Shown here in pieces: positions 1-5,928 of a DNA stretch of 7,269 nucleotides. Each line of letters begins with the position of its first letter. Position 1 is the first letter of the stretch. The position numbers and the translations under genes are program-made. The notes below the pieces were generated by a model. It made no database searches and had not been told where the DNA came from. It saw nothing but the letters and a program-made list of their open reading frames with translations. Source of the DNA: Victivallales bacterium (GTDB lineage Bacteria > Verrucomicrobiota > Lentisphaeria > Oligosphaerales > Oligosphaeraceae); contig JAGCTA010000545.1 of the NCBI GenBank assembly GCA_017963875.1, forward strand, positions 1-7,269, written 5' to 3'.

Positions 1-1107
1 AAGAGCAAGGGCGACGCGAACGGCGTCATCGAAGTCGCCAACTACGGTCACACCGAGCCCCGCAATCAAATCAAGTCGCTGAGCGTGGTCAAGGTCGTCA
101 ACAAGGAACTCGCGAAAAGCGGCAAGGCTATCCACCTCAATATGATTGACACCTACAACACCATCCTCCACATTGAGACGAAGACGCTTCTGCCCCACTG
201 CTACGGTGCCCTGATGAATAAAATCGCGTCTGGGTCGCTGAAGCCCAGCGAGACGCTGCTCAAGAAAAAGGGTGTCACGGTTGAACGCCAAGATGTGGAA
301 CAGTGGCGCACGTACATCTCCAATCCAAAGATACTGGAGAAGATTGACATCCCCCGAAAACTTTTCAACTATCTCAACCAGCCGCAGGGGACGGACGACG
401 CCCTAGATCTTGTGGGCTGGAAGAAGGACTTCAAGATGAATCCCGACCAGGCGCTGCGCAATTTCGTCATCAAAAACTTATCGCCGAAAGTAGTCAAGGA
501 CGTCGGGGCGAACGATGAGACCATCAACATGCTGTGCGATAAACTCAAGGAATATGTTACCATCTACAATATGAAGGATGGTCCCGATAAGAAAGCGAAG
601 ATGGAGGAGTTCCTGAAGTTTGAGAACTGGCAGTGTACGCCGGAGGACAAGGCCCGCATCAATGGTGAGCTCAACGATCTCGTCGTCGAAAAGGCCAAGG
701 AAAAGAATATGCCGGTGCAGAACGCCAAACGTACTTACGGCAAGGAAATAAAAGCCGCGTTTTACGCTGGGTCGCCGTCCAAGGCTCTGCACAACCTCTC
801 CTCCTACAACCTATTCGCGAACGTCCTAATGTACGCCACTTTCCGACAGACCAGCAAGATCGGGCTGGATTTCTTCAAGGAACAAGGCAAGCCAATCCTG
901 TTCCACACGAGCCACCGAAATCTCATGGACTTCGGCAACATCGACTGGATTCTGAACGAGAACCATTGGAAGACGGGGCAACTTGACCAGAACAACATCG
1001 GCTCCGAAATCACACACTCGGAGGTTCGTCACGCGAACAAACTCGTCCAAAGATACGGCAATGACGTCAATGGCGCGAACCTCTGGTTTGTGAGGGGTGC
1101 GCAGTGA
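1..1107 (+). CDS. C-terminal part of a large unrecognised protein
   Basis: The frame is open from base 1 to the TGA at 1105-1107, so 368 residues are visible and the true start lies upstream. An internal GTG at 85 is not needed as a start because the frame is open before it. I do not recognise the family. The visible part is hydrophilic and rich in Lys, Asp and Asn, with no signal peptide or membrane segment in view. It has several charged, probably helical stretches, for example around residues 185-245 (counting from base 1). The last ~80 residues are richer in aromatic residues and histidine, with motifs such as FHTSHRN and ITHSEVRHANK, and could form a separate small domain. The protein ends in WFVRGAQ. 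Codon use looks coding throughout. It could be a secreted or effector-type multidomain protein, but nothing seen proves this. The coding call is firm; the function is unknown. Confidence 0.8.
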   Translation, partial: KSKGDANGVIEVANYGHTEPRNQIKSLSVVKVVNKELAKSGKAIHLNMIDTYNTILHIETKTLLPHCYGALMNKIASGSLKPSETLLKKKGVTVERQDVEQWRTYISNPKILEKIDIPRKLFNYLNQPQGTDDALDLVGWKKDFKMNPDQALRNFVIKNLSPKVVKDVGANDETINMLCDKLKEYVTIYNMKDGPDKKAKMEEFLKFENWQCTPEDKARINGELNDLVVEKAKEKNMPVQNAKRTYGKEIKAAFYAGSPSKALHNLSSYNLFANVLMYATFRQTSKIGLDFFKEQGKPILFHTSHRNLMDFGNIDWILNENHWKTGQLDQNNIGSEITHSEVRHANKLVQRYGNDVNGANLWFVRGAQ

Positions 1108-1369
1108 GCGCACGATATTCTTCTCTCCGCCCACAGTCTGTACACCTATTTTGCCAGGAAGATGAAACGGATGTCGTCCATTCGTCTTGCATCAAAGCCT
1201 TTTTCCTTTGCGAAGTCTAGACCGCTATCATCAATGCCGTATGGCCTTTTTTTCCCTGATGTTGGACAATGACTATTTTGTTGATTATCGGCGAAAAAGT
1301 GATGGAAGTCTTTACGAAAACTCTTATGGCGACTAGTAATCATCGAAAGAGGTTGTATATTCATTTCTG
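1108..1369. other. Gene-poor gap, possible remnant
   Basis: These 262 bases follow the stop of the first gene and end at the left inverted repeat of the ATPase cassette. No clear terminator hairpin with a T-run follows the stop at 1107. Two short frames exist: a 72-codon frame on the - strand (1146-1364) and a + strand frame from ATG 1171, which has AGGAAG nine bases upstream. Neither gives a protein I recognise and they overlap on opposite strands, so at most one can be real. The stretch is more AT-rich than its flanks. I see no confident gene here. Confidence 0.4.
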
Positions 1370-1385
1370 TTTCAAAGTAAGGCGG
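1370..1385 (+). repeat. Left 16-bp inverted repeat of the ATPase cassette
   Basis: The sequence is TTTCAAAGTAAGGCGG. Its exact reverse complement is found at 2760-2775, and a copy with one mismatch in the same orientation is at 2740-2755. It lies 29 bases upstream of the ATPase start codon, so it could also overlap that gene's promoter or 5' leader. No obvious target-site duplication is visible just outside the two outer copies. Confidence 0.75.
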
Positions 1386-1414
1386 GACAACACTAAAGAA
1401 TGAAATGAGAGAAG

Positions 1415-2719
1415 ATGGACATCAAGCGTGATTTTTATCTGGAGAAATTGATCGCTCGAAAGAACGATGGCTTTGTGAAGATCATCACTGGCATACGCCG
1501 TTGCGGCAAGAGCTATCTTTTGAACGAATTGTTTCGGGAGCATCTCCTGAAACAGGGACGTGTACGCCCCGACAACATCATCCAGATTGCCCTTGACAGC
1601 ATAGAGAATGCGCACCTGTGCAATCCATACCGTTTATACGAATATGTTCGCAGCAGAGTCAAATCCCCCCGCACAAGATACTATGCCCTGATTGATGAGA
1701 TTCAGATGTGCGAGGAGGTTCCCAATGGCATTCCTGGTTCAAAGGGAACCGTCACATTCTATGACACCTTGAATGGGCTGATGAAGATTCCGAACTTGGA
1801 CGTCTATGTGACTGGCTCGAACTCCAAGATGCTGTCCGACGACGTGGCTACGCATTTCCGCGATCGGGGTAAAGTCATTCGCCTCCATCCCTTGAGTTTC
1901 TCGGAGTATCTACCTGCAAGTGGCAGGGATGCACTGCTGGCTTTCCAGGAATATCTTGTATATGGCGGAATGCCGGAGGCCGTGCTTCTGAAGACGCCAC
2001 AGGAAAAGCAGGAGTACCTTTCTGGGCTTTTCGAGACCTTGTATGTCAAGGACATTGTCGAACATAATAAACTGAAGGACGATTTGCTGCTCGAATATCT
2101 GATTGACGTGCTGATGAGCAGCGTGGGAAGCCTGACCAATATCAGCAGGCTGGTGGACACGCTGAAATCGACACAGAAGATTCAGACTAATCCGCATACG
2201 TTGAAGACCTTTGTGAAGTATTTGATGCAGGCTTATCTGTTTGGGAAGGCCGAACGCTTCGATGTGAAGGGACGCAAATACCTTGCTTATCCATCGAAGT
2301 ACTATGCAGAGGACATCGGCCTCCGCAATGCCAGGCTGAACTACCGCCAGACGGAGCAGACGCATCTACTGGAGAACGTCATCTACAATGAACTCATTTC
2401 CAGAGGGGCGAAGATCGATGTCGGCGTTGTGGAGATTGAGCATTACGACGATGGCAGGCGGGAGAAGCACCTCCACGAAATCGACTTCGTGGTCAATCTT
2501 GGCATGGGCAAATTGTACATCCAGAGTGCACTTACGCTTCCCGACAAGGAAAAGCGAGACCAAGAGACGCTCCCCCTGCGCAATACAGGGGATTCCTTCC
2601 GCAAACTCGTCGTGACAGGCGACAACCAGCCTTTCTACACGGACTCCGACGGCATCTCGTATGTTGGCATCATCCCATTTCTGCTGGACAAGTCCATCCT
2701 CTCAAGTCTGATGGACTGA
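1415..2719 (+). CDS. AAA family ATPase with C-terminal DUF4143 domain
   Basis: A complete 434-residue protein of the usual family length. The N-terminal AAA core has a Walker A motif at residues 26-33 (GIRRCGKS), Walker B at 89-95 ending in IDE, and a sensor-1-like TGSNS at 133-137. The conserved RDRG and PLSFSEYL segments follow at about 149-166, then YGGMPE at 183-188 and LYVKDI near 209-214. The C-terminal DUF4143 part resembles a PD-(D/E)XK nuclease fold: HEIDFVV at 354-360 supplies a likely active-site Asp357. The usual E-x-K strand reads YIQSA, so nuclease activity is doubtful. Cellular role is poorly known for the family; DNA-linked or mobile-element functions are often proposed. The ATG at 1415 follows a purine-rich stretch (GAGAGAAG), a modest ribosome site. 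No partner gene is adjacent. Family assignment is secure; role is not. Confidence 0.93.
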   Translation: MDIKRDFYLEKLIARKNDGFVKIITGIRRCGKSYLLNELFREHLLKQGRVRPDNIIQIALDSIENAHLCNPYRLYEYVRSRVKSPRTRYYALIDEIQMCEEVPNGIPGSKGTVTFYDTLNGLMKIPNLDVYVTGSNSKMLSDDVATHFRDRGKVIRLHPLSFSEYLPASGRDALLAFQEYLVYGGMPEAVLLKTPQEKQEYLSGLFETLYVKDIVEHNKLKDDLLLEYLIDVLMSSVGSLTNISRLVDTLKSTQKIQTNPHTLKTFVKYLMQAYLFGKAERFDVKGRKYLAYPSKYYAEDIGLRNARLNYRQTEQTHLLENVIYNELISRGAKIDVGVVEIEHYDDGRREKHLHEIDFVVNLGMGKLYIQSALTLPDKEKRDQETLPLRNTGDSFRKLVVTGDNQPFYTDSDGISYVGIIPFLLDKSILSSLMD

Positions 2720-2739
2720 AAAGGTCATTGAACGAAATC

Positions 2740-2775
2740 TTTCAAAGTATGGCGGAATACCGCCTTACTTTGAAA
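2740..2775. terminator. Perfectly placed 16-bp hairpin after the ATPase gene (right inverted repeats)
   Basis: Two facing copies of the cassette repeat, 2740-2755 and 2760-2775, pair over 16 positions with a single mismatch around the loop AATA. The hairpin begins 20 bases after the ATPase stop codon, a typical position for a terminator or for an RNA-stabilising 3' structure. No clear T-run follows, so intrinsic termination is uncertain. The outer arm is an exact inverted match to 1370-1385, so this structure is also the right boundary of the candidate cassette. Confidence 0.55.
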
Positions 2776-3426
2776 TAAGAGGCAATTTAAAGATCAGTGC
2801 ATAATGCGTCAGGAGTCCCCCAAAGCAACTGCTTTGTGAAAAACGTCGGGGTTGAAAGAATTGATTGACACAACGCTTTATCCATCGGTTTGAGGGGATT
2901 TGGAGAAGGGCTACCCACGCTATCACCAGACCTTTTGAATCTTCTTTTGCGAACACCAGACCTTTGGATATTTGAGCATGAGATCATACTGGAAACAAGG
3001 GAGTTTCGACCATTGTTTTGATTCTACTTCTCGTAGATATTGCCTGCCCCATGTTCGGATGAATCCCGCTATGGCGCTATGACAATAATCCGTCATGCCA
3101 CCCTCCGCACTCTATGAAAGTATTTTTGAGTAGTTCGCCAAAACATTCCCTGTAAATCATAGAAAACACCTATTTCGTGCGGTTTTCGTATGTAAAATTA
3201 TATTTTCCGCATGTAATCGGTGTTAATATAACTTTTTGTTTGTACTTTTCCAGCCAAATACCGAAAATATGAGTAGTTGATTTCCGCAGATGCAGAGCTT
3301 ATAGGCAGAGAATCTTCATCCTTTTCTGCCTCCTTTCGCGGTTTCGACTTGCTTTTCTCCAAAGCAATGGCAAATCATTGTCCGCGTCCACAAGGACTGC
3401 GTAAACTGATTCAATCAGGAGCAACT
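2776..3426. other. Gene-free stretch of about 650 bases
   Basis: No reading frame here looks like a known protein on either strand; short - strand frames ending near 2765-2790 are low-complexity in character and unconvincing. Visible elements are a small hairpin at 2821-2836 (CAAAGC, loop AACT, GCTTTG) and a 12-base direct repeat at 2924 and 2954. A markedly AT-rich segment around 3120-3280 could hold a promoter for the frame starting at 3427. The segment may be decayed DNA between the ATPase cassette and the kinase gene. Confidence 0.5.
2924..2965 (+). repeat. 12-bp direct repeat spaced 30 bp
   Basis: CACCAGACCTTT occurs at 2924-2935 and again at 2954-2965, exactly 30 bases apart. The bases between the copies are not themselves repeated, and only two copies are present, so this is not an array. 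It may be a duplication trace or chance. Confidence 0.4.
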
Positions 3427-3514
3427 ATGTCCAATAGTCAAACCAAACATTACGATCCCTACAAACATTTGCGCGACCTTCCGCTGAACATTCAGTTGGC
3501 CGTCTGCCTTGTCG

Positions 3515-3531
3515 CCTCCGTCCTGCGGAGG
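3515..3531. other. Small GC-rich hairpin
   Basis: CCTCCG and CGGAGG pair perfectly across the loop TCCTG. It lies 114 bases beyond the kinase stop codon in that gene's direction, and inside the weak + strand frame from 3427. No T-run follows on either strand. It may be part of the 3' region of the kinase transcript or mere coincidence in coding DNA. Confidence 0.3.
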
Positions 3532-3588
3532 ATAGAGGCTAAGCAGGAACATCTTGACGGGAAGGAGAATGCCAAAGCCACCAAGCTA

Positions 3589-3611
3589 GGAATAGGCATT
3601 CATGCCTATCC
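3589..3611. other. Dyad symmetry beyond the kinase gene
   Basis: ATAGGCAT (3592-3599) and ATGCCTAT (3602-3609) are exact inverted repeats separated by two bases, with a further GG/CC pair outside after a one-base bulge. It begins about 34 bases after the kinase stop codon on the - strand, so it could act as a 3' structure or a protein-binding dyad. There is no T-run, so it is not a typical intrinsic terminator. Confidence 0.35.
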
Positions 3612-3644
3612 AAAGACCGAGTGCAGAGAAGCCAAATTCCTTCG

Positions 3645-4781
3645 TCAGTCAAGGAGCTCCATCACCCGTTCCGAAACCATTCTCTCCACCATCGCCAGAC
3701 GCCGTGCCTCCCAGTTGTACCGCGGATTGCGTTTGAACTTGAAATCCAGCAGTTTCCTCAAGGCATTCTGCTGGGCGTGGGTGATAACCGACCTGGCTTC
3801 ATCAATGAAATTGTCATAGACGCGCGGCAGGAGCGTTCTTACGTATTTCCGCATCGCGCCAAGGCTCTCAAAGACATCCAGCGGTGCAAGGCTGAACAGT
3901 GAATTCCCATGGTCAAAGAGAGGCGCAGGCGCGATGATGCGGTTGGCGTGGCTGTCCACCAGGAAGCCAAAGTTGCCGAAATGGCGGTCCGTATTGCAGA
4001 TGACCGCGTCGAAGACAAGCATCTCATTGAGGGCATCCACAAATTGCCCCCCAAGCGTTTCGCAGTATGTCCTGACAGCGGTCATCCCTCCCTTCGTCAC
4101 CAGCCTTCCAACGGGAATGAATGAGACGTCCTTTGAGGTGAACATGTCGCAGACCGAGCACAGCCGCCCCTTCCATCTGGCAAGGGAATAGGATACGGCA
4201 TTGAAGCCGAGAGTCTCCGCGATCTGGGAGGCATAGCATTCGGAATACGGCTCGTTCCCCGTGTTGGAAGCCCCCTCCGTCCCTCCCTTGTAGAGCCTTA
4301 CGGCACCGTTCTGCCTGCGCCAGCATTTGGGGAGCATTCCGTTGGTGGTGAACTCTGGGCTGGAGGAGATGCGTGAACTGTTGTCGCTGCCAAAGCCCGT
4401 GAAGGCAATCTCACCCAGGACGCGGCTAAATTTGTTGTCATACTGGTTGAATTGAGCAAATGTCCCGTCGAATCCCTCCTCAGTCACCCAATGGCAGTCA
4501 TTCAGCGAGAGGCCCTTGGAAAGACGGATGACATCCATGGGACGGTTCGGACTCAGCCCCTGCGACGCAAGAATGACGTCTACGTATGCGCGGTTTCGCG
4601 GAATGGTCCTATGGCGCAGCCAGGCCTCCAGGCGTTCGGCATCCACCTGCCGATGAAAATCCAGGGGAAGCAGTTCCCTGTGGTTCTCATCGAACCAAAG
4701 AATCCGAATGGAAGCCTCCGCGCCCTGTTCCGCCGAAAAGCGCACCAGCGGAGTGTCAAAATGTCTCAGCGTATAAATCAT
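3645..4781 (-). CDS. HipA-like Ser/Thr kinase, stand-alone type
   Basis: A complete 378-residue protein with a HipA-type kinase fold. The C-terminal half carries the catalytic loop at residues 263-270 (NTDRHFGN; catalytic Asp265) and the metal-binding DHG at 290-292 within APLFDHGNSLF. The 25-residue spacing between the two Asp residues is close to that of E. coli HipA. A YKGG segment with Lys165 is the likely ATP-binding lysine, and the NGMLPKCWRR segment at 147-156 corresponds to the loop before it. The N-terminal ~130 residues, with RPMDVIRLSKGLSLND and EEGFDGTF, match a compact subfamily seen widely in gut bacteria. HipA toxins phosphorylate cellular targets such as GltX to slow growth, but the target of this subfamily is unknown to me. 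There is no HipB-like HTH gene on either side. The start is supported by AAGGAA ten bases upstream. All key residues are present, so it looks functional. Confidence 0.9.
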   Translation of the reverse strand: MIYTLRHFDTPLVRFSAEQGAEASIRILWFDENHRELLPLDFHRQVDAERLEAWLRHRTIPRNRAYVDVILASQGLSPNRPMDVIRLSKGLSLNDCHWVTEEGFDGTFAQFNQYDNKFSRVLGEIAFTGFGSDNSSRISSSPEFTTNGMLPKCWRRQNGAVRLYKGGTEGASNTGNEPYSECYASQIAETLGFNAVSYSLARWKGRLCSVCDMFTSKDVSFIPVGRLVTKGGMTAVRTYCETLGGQFVDALNEMLVFDAVICNTDRHFGNFGFLVDSHANRIIAPAPLFDHGNSLFSLAPLDVFESLGAMRKYVRTLLPRVYDNFIDEARSVITHAQQNALRKLLDFKFKRNPRYNWEARRLAMVERMVSERVMELLD

Positions 4782-4791
4782 TTCATTTTAT

Positions 4792-4841
4792 TTCCTTAAT
4801 GGGCATTAACTTAATGTAGCACAATTTACTCTGTTTGCCAT
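4792..4841 (-). promoter_or_regulatory. Probable promoter and ribosome site of the HipA-like gene
   Basis: On the - strand an ATGGCA -35-like box (4841-4836) is separated by 17 bases from a TACATT -10-like box (4818-4813) preceded by TGC, an extended -10 feature. Each box matches four of six sigma-70 consensus positions. The ribosome site AAGGAA is at 4797-4792, ten bases before the start codon at 4781. The implied leader is about 25 bases. This fits a monocistronic kinase gene; it is a pattern match only. Confidence 0.4.
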
Positions 4842-4883
4842 CAGGAGATTTTCAAACGAACAAGATGTGATTGAACTATAATT

Positions 4884-4904
4884 TGGTCCACATGACTTGG
4901 ACCA
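4884..4904. repeat. 7-bp inverted repeat
   Basis: TGGTCCA and TGGACCA are exact inverted repeats around a seven-base loop (CATGACT). The element lies about 100 bases upstream of the HipA-like start and next to the degenerate repeats at 4941. It could be an operator or part of an insertion-sequence end. A TATAAT at 4877-4882 lies immediately beside it but has no convincing -35 box. Confidence 0.4.
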
Positions 4905-4940
4905 GGCTCAAGCAGTTTCCATTGTGAGCCATAGCGACAG

Positions 4941-5010
4941 TTACTTAGGGGGTTACTGGGTGGCTACTGAGGTGTGTCACTGGGGACACTTTCGGCCACT
5001 TTTTGCAGAT
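4941..5010. mobile_element. Possible insertion-sequence end remnant (IS21-like repeats)
   Basis: A run of degenerate repeats is visible: TTACTTAG (4941), TTACTGGG (4953), CTACTGAG (4964) and TCACTGGG (4978), followed by CACTTTCGGCCACTTTTTG ending near 5004. GTGTC and GACAC also form a small inverted repeat around ACTGGG (4974-4989). Multiple imperfect GTCACT/GGCCACTTT-type repeats are a known trait of IS21-family termini. No transposase sequence is present, so at most a terminus remains. It adjoins a stub of a - strand gene (5040-5063), as expected if an insertion or its excision broke that gene. The family assignment is a judgement from memory and is weak. Confidence 0.25.
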
Positions 5011-5039
5011 TCAAGAGGAATGCGCAAGTTAGGCGTCGT

Positions 5040-5063
5040 TCACATGATTGCGATAATCTTCAT
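5040..5063 (-). pseudogene. Seven-codon stub of the next operon gene
   Basis: The ATG at 5063-5061 overlaps the TGA of the ACT-domain gene in an ATGA arrangement, just like other junctions in this operon. It encodes only MKIIAIM before a TGA at 5042-5040. The peptide is typical of the first strand of a Rossmann- or flavodoxin-like protein, so a real gene probably once continued here. The sequence after it does not continue any recognisable protein and soon becomes the repeat region at 4941-5010. Chance overlap of a short ATG frame is a real alternative. Confidence 0.3.
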
Positions 5064-5437
5064 GTATCGCCTACGTCGATTGAATGACCTTCCTCATGGA
5101 GTGCATCCAGCGCATAAGCGAAATCCCCTTCTTTTGTGAAAACGTAATCGGTATTGAAGGTGGATATCGCGAATATGCCGATACCCCTGCTCGCCAGGCA
5201 GGACGATATCTTTGCAAGGATGCCTACGAGAGAAAAGTCCAGCACGCCCTCTATGCGGAAGGCCCGCCAGTTGTCCTCCCTCTCCAATACGTTCTGAGGA
5301 ACCAATGCCGTCGGACAGACCAGTGACTTCTCTTCGTCCGTGCCTCCTGTGAAGACGAACGGTTTTTCGAGGTCGATTCCCGAAAAACTGGCAAGCTTGC
5401 AGACTGAAAATTTACCGGGAATAACTTTGAGCTTCAT
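5060..5437 (-). CDS. ACT-domain protein (COG3603 / ACT_7-like)
   Basis: A complete 125-residue protein of normal family length. The N-terminus MKLKVIPGKFSVCKL and the later segments SLVCP (38-42), NWRAFRIEGVLDFSLVGIL (56-74) and GIGIFAISTFNTDYVF (85-100) are hallmarks of this small ACT-domain family. The C-terminal half forms the ACT fold: the IEGVLDFS strand, a helix with the small-residue GIL turn, then ISTFNTDY. Such domains usually bind amino acids or similar ligands and act as sensors; the exact ligand of this family is not established to my knowledge. Its ATG overlaps the GNAT stop codon as ATGA, and GGGAGG (5454-5449) is eleven bases upstream, so translation is probably coupled to the acetyltransferase. 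It is predicted to be cytoplasmic. Family assignment is confident; function is not. Confidence 0.88.
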   Translation of the reverse strand: MKLKVIPGKFSVCKLASFSGIDLEKPFVFTGGTDEEKSLVCPTALVPQNVLEREDNWRAFRIEGVLDFSLVGILAKISSCLASRGIGIFAISTFNTDYVFTKEGDFAYALDALHEEGHSIDVGDT

Positions 5438-5928
5438 TGCCTGTCTAGCCTCCCGAGATGTTCAAGGTTTTCGCCGTCCACGCGGAGCGTCACCCACTCG
5501 GCCATCCTGACAGCCCCCAGGGATTCGTAGAATTTCATGCTGGGTTTGTTCCATTTCAGGCAGGCCCATTCCACGCGTCCCCAGCCGTTCTCAACTGCGA
5601 TTTCTGCGAGCTGCTTGAGAAGTCTCTTCCCGATGCCCTTTCGGCGGAACTGCGGACGCACATACAAGTCTTCCAAATAAATGCCCGGACGCGCCAGCCA
5701 TGTGGAGAAGTTGTTGAACCAGAGCGCAAAACCAGCCTTCTCGCCATTGCACTCCGCAATCAGCACCTTGGCGAAACCCTTCACGAAGATGTTCTCGTGC
5801 AGCATCTCCTCTGTGGATTTGTCCAGCTCCGCCGAATGCTCGTACTCCGCAAGCTCGTGTATGCACGACTTGATGAACGGCACGTCCTCAGCAACTGCGT
5901 TGCGTATAATGATCGCATCATCTGACAT
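5434..5928 (-). CDS. GNAT acetyltransferase, diamine/thialysine N-acetyltransferase-like
   Basis: A 164-residue GNAT enzyme that should transfer acetyl from acetyl-CoA to a primary amine. Substrate recognition resembles the spermidine/spermine (SSAT) and thialysine acetyltransferase group: FSTWLARPGIYLEDLYV at 74-90 is the characteristic core, followed by the acetyl-CoA loop RRKGIGK at 95-101, then WACLKWNKPSMKFYESLGA at 121-139 with the likely catalytic Tyr134. Substrate could be a polyamine, lysine analogue or other small amine; I cannot tell which. An 11-codon longer frame exists (to 5961), but the start at 5928 is preferred because a strong GGAGG lies nine bases upstream and homology begins there. 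The start overlaps the stop of the shrunken SDR frame (TAATG), and the stop overlaps the ACT gene start (ATGA). It is an intact enzyme in a coupled operon. Confidence 0.93.
   Translation of the reverse strand: MSDDAIIIRNAVAEDVPFIKSCIHELAEYEHSAELDKSTEEMLHENIFVKGFAKVLIAECNGEKAGFALWFNNFSTWLARPGIYLEDLYVRPQFRRKGIGKRLLKQLAEIAVENGWGRVEWACLKWNKPSMKFYESLGAVRMAEWVTLRVDGENLEHLGRLDRQ

Larger units (their letters stand above)
1370..2775 (+). mobile_element. Candidate inverted-repeat-bounded cassette carrying an AAA ATPase
   Basis: A 1406-bp segment is bounded by perfect 16-bp inverted repeats and holds a single gene, the DUF4143 AAA ATPase. No transposase or recombinase is encoded inside. If mobile, it would have to be moved in trans or by homologous recombination between repeats. 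DUF4143 ATPases are known to occur in many scattered copies per genome in some bacteria, which fits a dispersing cassette. Against this, no target duplication is seen, and the repeats could instead be REP-like palindromes or transcription signals. The repeats are seen directly; mobility is inference. Confidence 0.35.
3427..3819 (+). pseudogene. Possible small gene, 3' end replaced or overlapping the kinase gene
   Basis: An ATG at 3427 has a good ribosome site, AGGAG at 3417-3421 with a five-base spacer, and opens a frame of 130 codons. The first ~70 residues (beginning MSNSQTKHYDPYKHLRDLP) look protein-like, with an amphipathic stretch around LNIQLAVCLVASVLRRIEAKQ. From 3645 onward the frame is antisense to the well-conserved HipA-like gene, so that part is almost certainly not native sequence. 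The simplest reading is a gene whose 3' part was lost when the kinase region was joined here, or a short gene read convergently. The frame remains open further upstream to 3277 without a better start. I do not recognise the family. A 56-codon open frame also lies antisense here, so strand is not certain. Confidence 0.25.

Noticed and set aside
1146..1364. 72-codon - strand frame between the first gene and the ATPase cassette
   Set aside because: No recognisable motif, no clear ribosome site seen, and an overlapping + strand short frame; not enough to call a gene.
1961..1975. Near-copy (14 of 15 bases) of the 2748-2762 hairpin core inside the ATPase gene
   Set aside because: The bases encode the conserved YGGMPE motif in frame, so the match is best explained by coding constraint plus chance.
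2821..2836. Hairpin CAAAGC / GCTTTG as a terminator
   Set aside because: The stem is short and AT-leaning with no T-run after it, and a much stronger hairpin already lies just after the ATPase gene.
2765..2987. Two overlapping - strand frames of 63 and 66 codons
   Set aside because: They overlap in different frames, cross the inverted repeat, and give no protein-like pattern.
4877..4882. TATAAT as a + strand promoter
   Set aside because: No -35-like box at 16-18 bases upstream and no convincing + strand gene downstream; the 80-codon frame from 4897 crosses repeat sequence and the ACT gene antisense.
5458..5925. Long + strand frame of 155 codons
   Set aside because: It is the antisense shadow of the clearly conserved GNAT gene.
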